Shown here: piece after piece, positions 54,231-56,643 of the stretch
Numbering within the stretch: the first letter of the stretch is position 1
Layout: the number at the start of each line of letters is the position of its first letter
Assembly: GCF_015163715.1 (NCBI RefSeq)
Contig: NZ_JADDUM010000095.1
Location: 1-56,643, forward strand
Direction: 5' to 3'
DNA from: Pseudomonas cyclaminis
Lineage (GTDB): Bacteria > Pseudomonadota > Gammaproteobacteria > Pseudomonadales > Pseudomonadaceae
DNA length: 56,643 nt
Translations under genes and position numbers: made by a program
The notes under the pieces: model-generated
What the model was told of the DNA's origin: nothing
Databases searched by the model: none
The model's input: only the letters and a program-made list of their open reading frames with translations

Positions 54231-54677
54231 CTATTCGACAGTTGCAATGCCTTCGCACAGCATTATTTTATGTTTTAACTCATTGAATTCCTTAGCAAGG
54301 TTTTCAAAGGGCAGATCGTCAGCCAGACGCCTGCTTTCCGGGGCAACCCGGAGCCAGTAACCCTGGGCATCAGGCAAGCTCAGCAATTGAATCCTGACCT
54401 TTATATCCAGGCTGATGAGGCGCTGCTCGACAGATTGCGCCTGGCGCTGATCTTCAAAACCACCAATATACAAACAGGTATTTTGCGCATCAGACGCCTT
54501 TGCCCGCTCTCTGCGGACCACGGCGTCAGAGGACTCGCTCAGCAGACGAATATCCTGCTGGGTGCCTCGGTAGAGACTCAGAGGAGTGACATCCTTAGCG
54601 CGCAACGGCGCCTCTTGTTGATGCCATATGTAGTAAAAGGCGTTGAGGATCAGTAAAAGCAAAAACAGCCAACGCAT
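54231..54677 (-). CDS. SPOR-domain membrane-anchored protein
   Basis: 148 residues from the ATG at 54677, which has GAGGTG upstream. One N-terminal membrane helix (RWLFLLLLILNAFYYIW) and a C-terminal SPOR-like fold (CLYIGGFEDQRQAQSVEQRL...GYWLRVAPESRR). SPOR domains bind denuded peptidoglycan at the septum. Starts seven bases after coaX, so it belongs to the birA-coaX operon; its precise job is unknown. Confidence 0.82.
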   Translation of the reverse strand: MRWLFLLLLILNAFYYIWHQQEAPLRAKDVTPLSLYRGTQQDIRLLSESSDAVVRRERAKASDAQNTCLYIGGFEDQRQAQSVEQRLISLDIKVRIQLLSLPDAQGYWLRVAPESRRLADDLPFENLAKEFNELKHKIMLCEGIATVE

Positions 54678-54684
54678 AAACACC

Positions 54685-55434
54685 TCAAGATAACGGGCAC
54701 GCCATCGCCAAACCAACGAAGATCAGATCAGGAACGAGCCGAGCCTGCGGCACAGCATCCAATACCAGATCAGCGTCGCCGCCTGTCAGGAACACAGTGA
54801 AGTCATCACCCCAGTAGCTCCTGGCCAGCTCCAGCTGGGTCAGTACAAACCCTCTTAGCATCAACGTACAGCCCCGCTCTACAGCTTCGACCGTGGTGCG
54901 ACCTGGTGACAAGCACTCCAAGGCCCTTTCAGCGGCGGCATCGCCATACCGTATCTTGCGCGTATGCGTTCGCAGCTGATTCCTCATGAGAGACATGCCC
55001 GGGCAAATGAAGCCCCCCAGGTGCTCTCCATCCGCAGCTATAAAATCTGCCGTCGCCGCCGTGCCGAAGTCCAGGACCAAGCAAGCGCCGGATGCCAACT
55101 TAAATCCACCAAGCATCGCCAGCCAGCGATCGAGCCCCAAGCGCTCGAAATCTTCGTAGCCATTACGCACCCCAGCCATTTCACGAGCCGAAGCAGCACA
55201 GGTAACAGCAACACCAAATGCATCCACAAGCGATGCGACCAGTTTGCCTGTCTCCTCCAGCGCACGCACACTCACTAGCCGGCAACGCGTCAACAACAGA
55301 CCAGGCACCGCCAGGAGACTATCAACCAATGCCTCATCAGAACCTGCAACACCTTCTACCGCGGCACCATCCAGACTCGAATCAAGCACACGCCACTTGA
55401 TAAAGCTGTTCCCGCAGTCGAGCTCAAGAATCAT
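54685..55434 (-). CDS. coaX: Type III pantothenate kinase
   Basis: 249 residues, ASKHA fold. [13 protein letters not shown] is the phosphate motif (residues 4-16), [10 protein letters not shown] the pantothenate region, [14 protein letters not shown] the adenosine region and LTGGDADLV a late loop. Performs the first step of coenzyme A synthesis using ATP. ATG at 55434; overlaps the birA stop by 11 bases. Confidence 0.96.
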   Translation of the reverse strand: MILELDCGNSFIKWRVLDSSLDGAAVEGVAGSDEALVDSLLAVPGLLLTRCRLVSVRALEETGKLVASLVDAFGVAVTCAASAREMAGVRNGYEDFERLGLDRWLAMLGGFKLASGACLVLDFGTAATADFIAADGEHLGGFICPGMSLMRNQLRTHTRKIRYGDAAAERALECLSPGRTTVEAVERGCTLMLRGFVLTQLELARSYWGDDFTVFLTGGDADLVLDAVPQARLVPDLIFVGLAMACPLS

Positions 55435-56383
55435 CACGCAACCTCAGGCTTAACTCACCACCACTGTATATTTTCTCAACGCCATCGACACTTAGGCGCA
55501 ACGCACCTTGACGATCAACGCCGAGCACAACCCCATCGACCCCATTGACACCAGCTATGAGTGACACCGCCCTACCCTGCCAAGCATGGCTGGCCTCCCA
55601 CTCATCCTGAAGTGCGGCAAAACCTAATACCCTGTGCTGATCCAGGTACCGTTGCAACTGCAGACCAAGACGGGCAACCAACGAATTGCGGTCAACAGGA
55701 GAGCCGGTCTCCAACTGCACCGATGTCCATTGCTGATCAACCTCATCAGCCTTCTGCATATTGACGTTGATACCTATTCCAACGACAACGTGGCAGATAT
55801 CCGCAGGATCCCCTACGAGTTCCAGCAAAATCCCGGCAATTTTCTTTTGCCCGACGAGAACGTCATTAGGCCATTTCAAGGCCGCAGCCTGCACTCCCGA
55901 CTCACGCAGGGCTTGCATGACCGCCAGTCCAACTACAAGGCTTAGCCCCTCCAGTTGCCGCAGACCATCCTCAATACGCAATACAAGGCTGTAATACACA
56001 TTCTGAGCGAACGGACTGACCCACTTTCGACCACGCCTGCCTCTTCCCGCTGTTTGCTGCTCCGCAAGCACCAGGAAGGGAGCTGCACACTCAACACCCG
56101 CAAGGCGCAAAGCTTCAGCATTTGTTGAGTCAATGGAATCGTAGATATGGATAGGCCACGCCAAAGCAGGTGCATGCTGCCGAATTTCCGCAGAGCTCAA
56201 GAAAACAAGAGGAGAAGCCAATTGATACCCCTTCCCTCGAATCCTATGGACGGGAAGATTCAATTCGGCCTCAAGGTGCTGGAGCTGCTTCCAAACTGCA
56301 CTGCGACTAACGCCCAGGGCAGCACCAAGCGCTTCTCCAGAATGGAAACGGCCATCTTTCAGAAGTTCTAACAACGTCAGCAT
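55424..56383 (-). CDS. birA: Biotin-protein ligase / biotin operon repressor
   Basis: 319 residues. N-terminal winged helix ([17 protein letters not shown]...SRSAVWKQL) and catalytic domain with GRGRRGRKW (residues 113-121), the biotinyl-AMP loop; [10 protein letters not shown] follows. It loads biotin on BCCP and, with biotinyl-AMP, represses biotin genes. First gene of birA-coaX-SPOR. Confidence 0.97.
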   Translation of the reverse strand: MLTLLELLKDGRFHSGEALGAALGVSRSAVWKQLQHLEAELNLPVHRIRGKGYQLASPLVFLSSAEIRQHAPALAWPIHIYDSIDSTNAEALRLAGVECAAPFLVLAEQQTAGRGRRGRKWVSPFAQNVYYSLVLRIEDGLRQLEGLSLVVGLAVMQALRESGVQAAALKWPNDVLVGQKKIAGILLELVGDPADICHVVVGIGINVNMQKADEVDQQWTSVQLETGSPVDRNSLVARLGLQLQRYLDQHRVLGFAALQDEWEASHAWQGRAVSLIAGVNGVDGVVLGVDRQGALRLSVDGVEKIYSGGELSLRLRDDS

Positions 56384-56507
56384 GCAAGTATCGCCTCACA
56401 ATGAGGCACGCATGATAGCCATGCGCAGGGCCATTGCATAGAAAGGCAGACGCTTGGCACTGAATCGCACTCCAAGCAGCCCGCCGTACTTTCCGAGCGC
56501 CCAAAAC

Positions 56508-56541
56508 AAAACCCCTGTTTGCGTTAGCAAACAGGGGTTCT
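56508..56541 (-). terminator. rRNA operon terminator
   Basis: AACCCCTGTTTGC and GCAAACAGGGGTT pair around a TAAC loop, followed by TTGTTTTG on the minus strand. It lies about ten bases after the 5S rRNA. Confidence 0.9.
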
Positions 56542-56550
56542 GGAATTTAA

Positions 56551-56643
56551 TCTTGACGATGACCTACTCTCACATGGGGAAACCCCACACTACCATCGGC
56601 GATGCATCGTTTCACTACTGAGTTCGGGATGGGATCAGGTGGT
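56551..56643 (-). rRNA. rrf: 5S ribosomal RNA (5' part beyond the window)
   Basis: The minus strand reads ACCACCTGATCCCATCCCG..., the 5S consensus, through CCGATGGTAGTGTGGGG and GAGAGTAGGTCATCG to the end. About 93 of 120 bases are present; the remaining 5' end is outside the window. A terminator follows, so this is the last gene of an rRNA operon reading out of the right edge. Confidence 0.93.

Overview
The window is chromosomal DNA of a Pseudomonas of the fluorescens group. This rests on protein sequences and gene order typical of the genus (uvrA divergent from an MFS gene plus ssb; ftnA beside katA; birA-coaX-SPOR gene-tRNAs-secE-nusG), a 211-residue L3, a 944-residue UvrA with a TTG start, and a REP-type palindrome with the GGGGGCAAGCCCC core. 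No phage, insertion sequence, CRISPR array or obviously foreign segment is visible.

Layout. 1-155: REP palindrome. 156-7147 (minus): an RmlD-like reductase, an MscS-type channel gene whose signal-peptide frame is out of phase with its body, and a three-gene operon of unknown function (OmpA/glycine-zipper lipoprotein, five-helix membrane protein with Pro/Ala linker, secreted VWA-like protein). 7414-10392 (plus): a ybhP-clsB-ybhN type phospholipid operon. 10398-15872: accessory metabolism (DUF3182-like gene plus alpha/beta hydrolase, GlxA-type regulator, isochorismatase-fold hydrolase, Tam-like methyltransferase, chloroperoxidase-like hydrolase). 15955-23020: DNA repair and oxidative stress (ssb, YajR-like MFS, LexA box, uvrA, ferritin ftnA, catalase katA).

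23270-53522 (all minus) is the large ribosomal/transcription supercluster. In transcription order it runs secE-nusG, rplKAJL-rpoBC, rpsLG-fusA-tuf (str), rpsJ-rplCDWB-rpsS-rplV-rpsC-rplP-rpmC-rpsQ (S10), rplNXE-rpsN-rpsH-rplFR-rpsE-rpmD-rplO-secY-rpmJ (spc) and rpsMKD-rpoA-rplQ (alpha). Recognisable sigma70 promoters lie before tRNA-Trp/secE, str, S10 and alpha, and hairpin terminators or attenuators mark the operon joints. 53568-56383 holds tRNA-Trp, -Thr, -Gly, -Tyr, a SPOR-domain gene, coaX and birA, and the window ends inside a 5S rRNA whose operon terminator is present.

The most notable observations are the uncharacterised OmpA-membrane-VWA operon, a run of four terminator-like hairpins between rpsN and rpsH inside the spc operon, the absence of tufB between tRNA-Thr and tRNA-Trp, the mscS frameshift with a hairpin over its ribosome binding site, and a 12-bp hairpin between rpoC and the str promoter. 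No search could be run, so family names rest on motifs and recognition.
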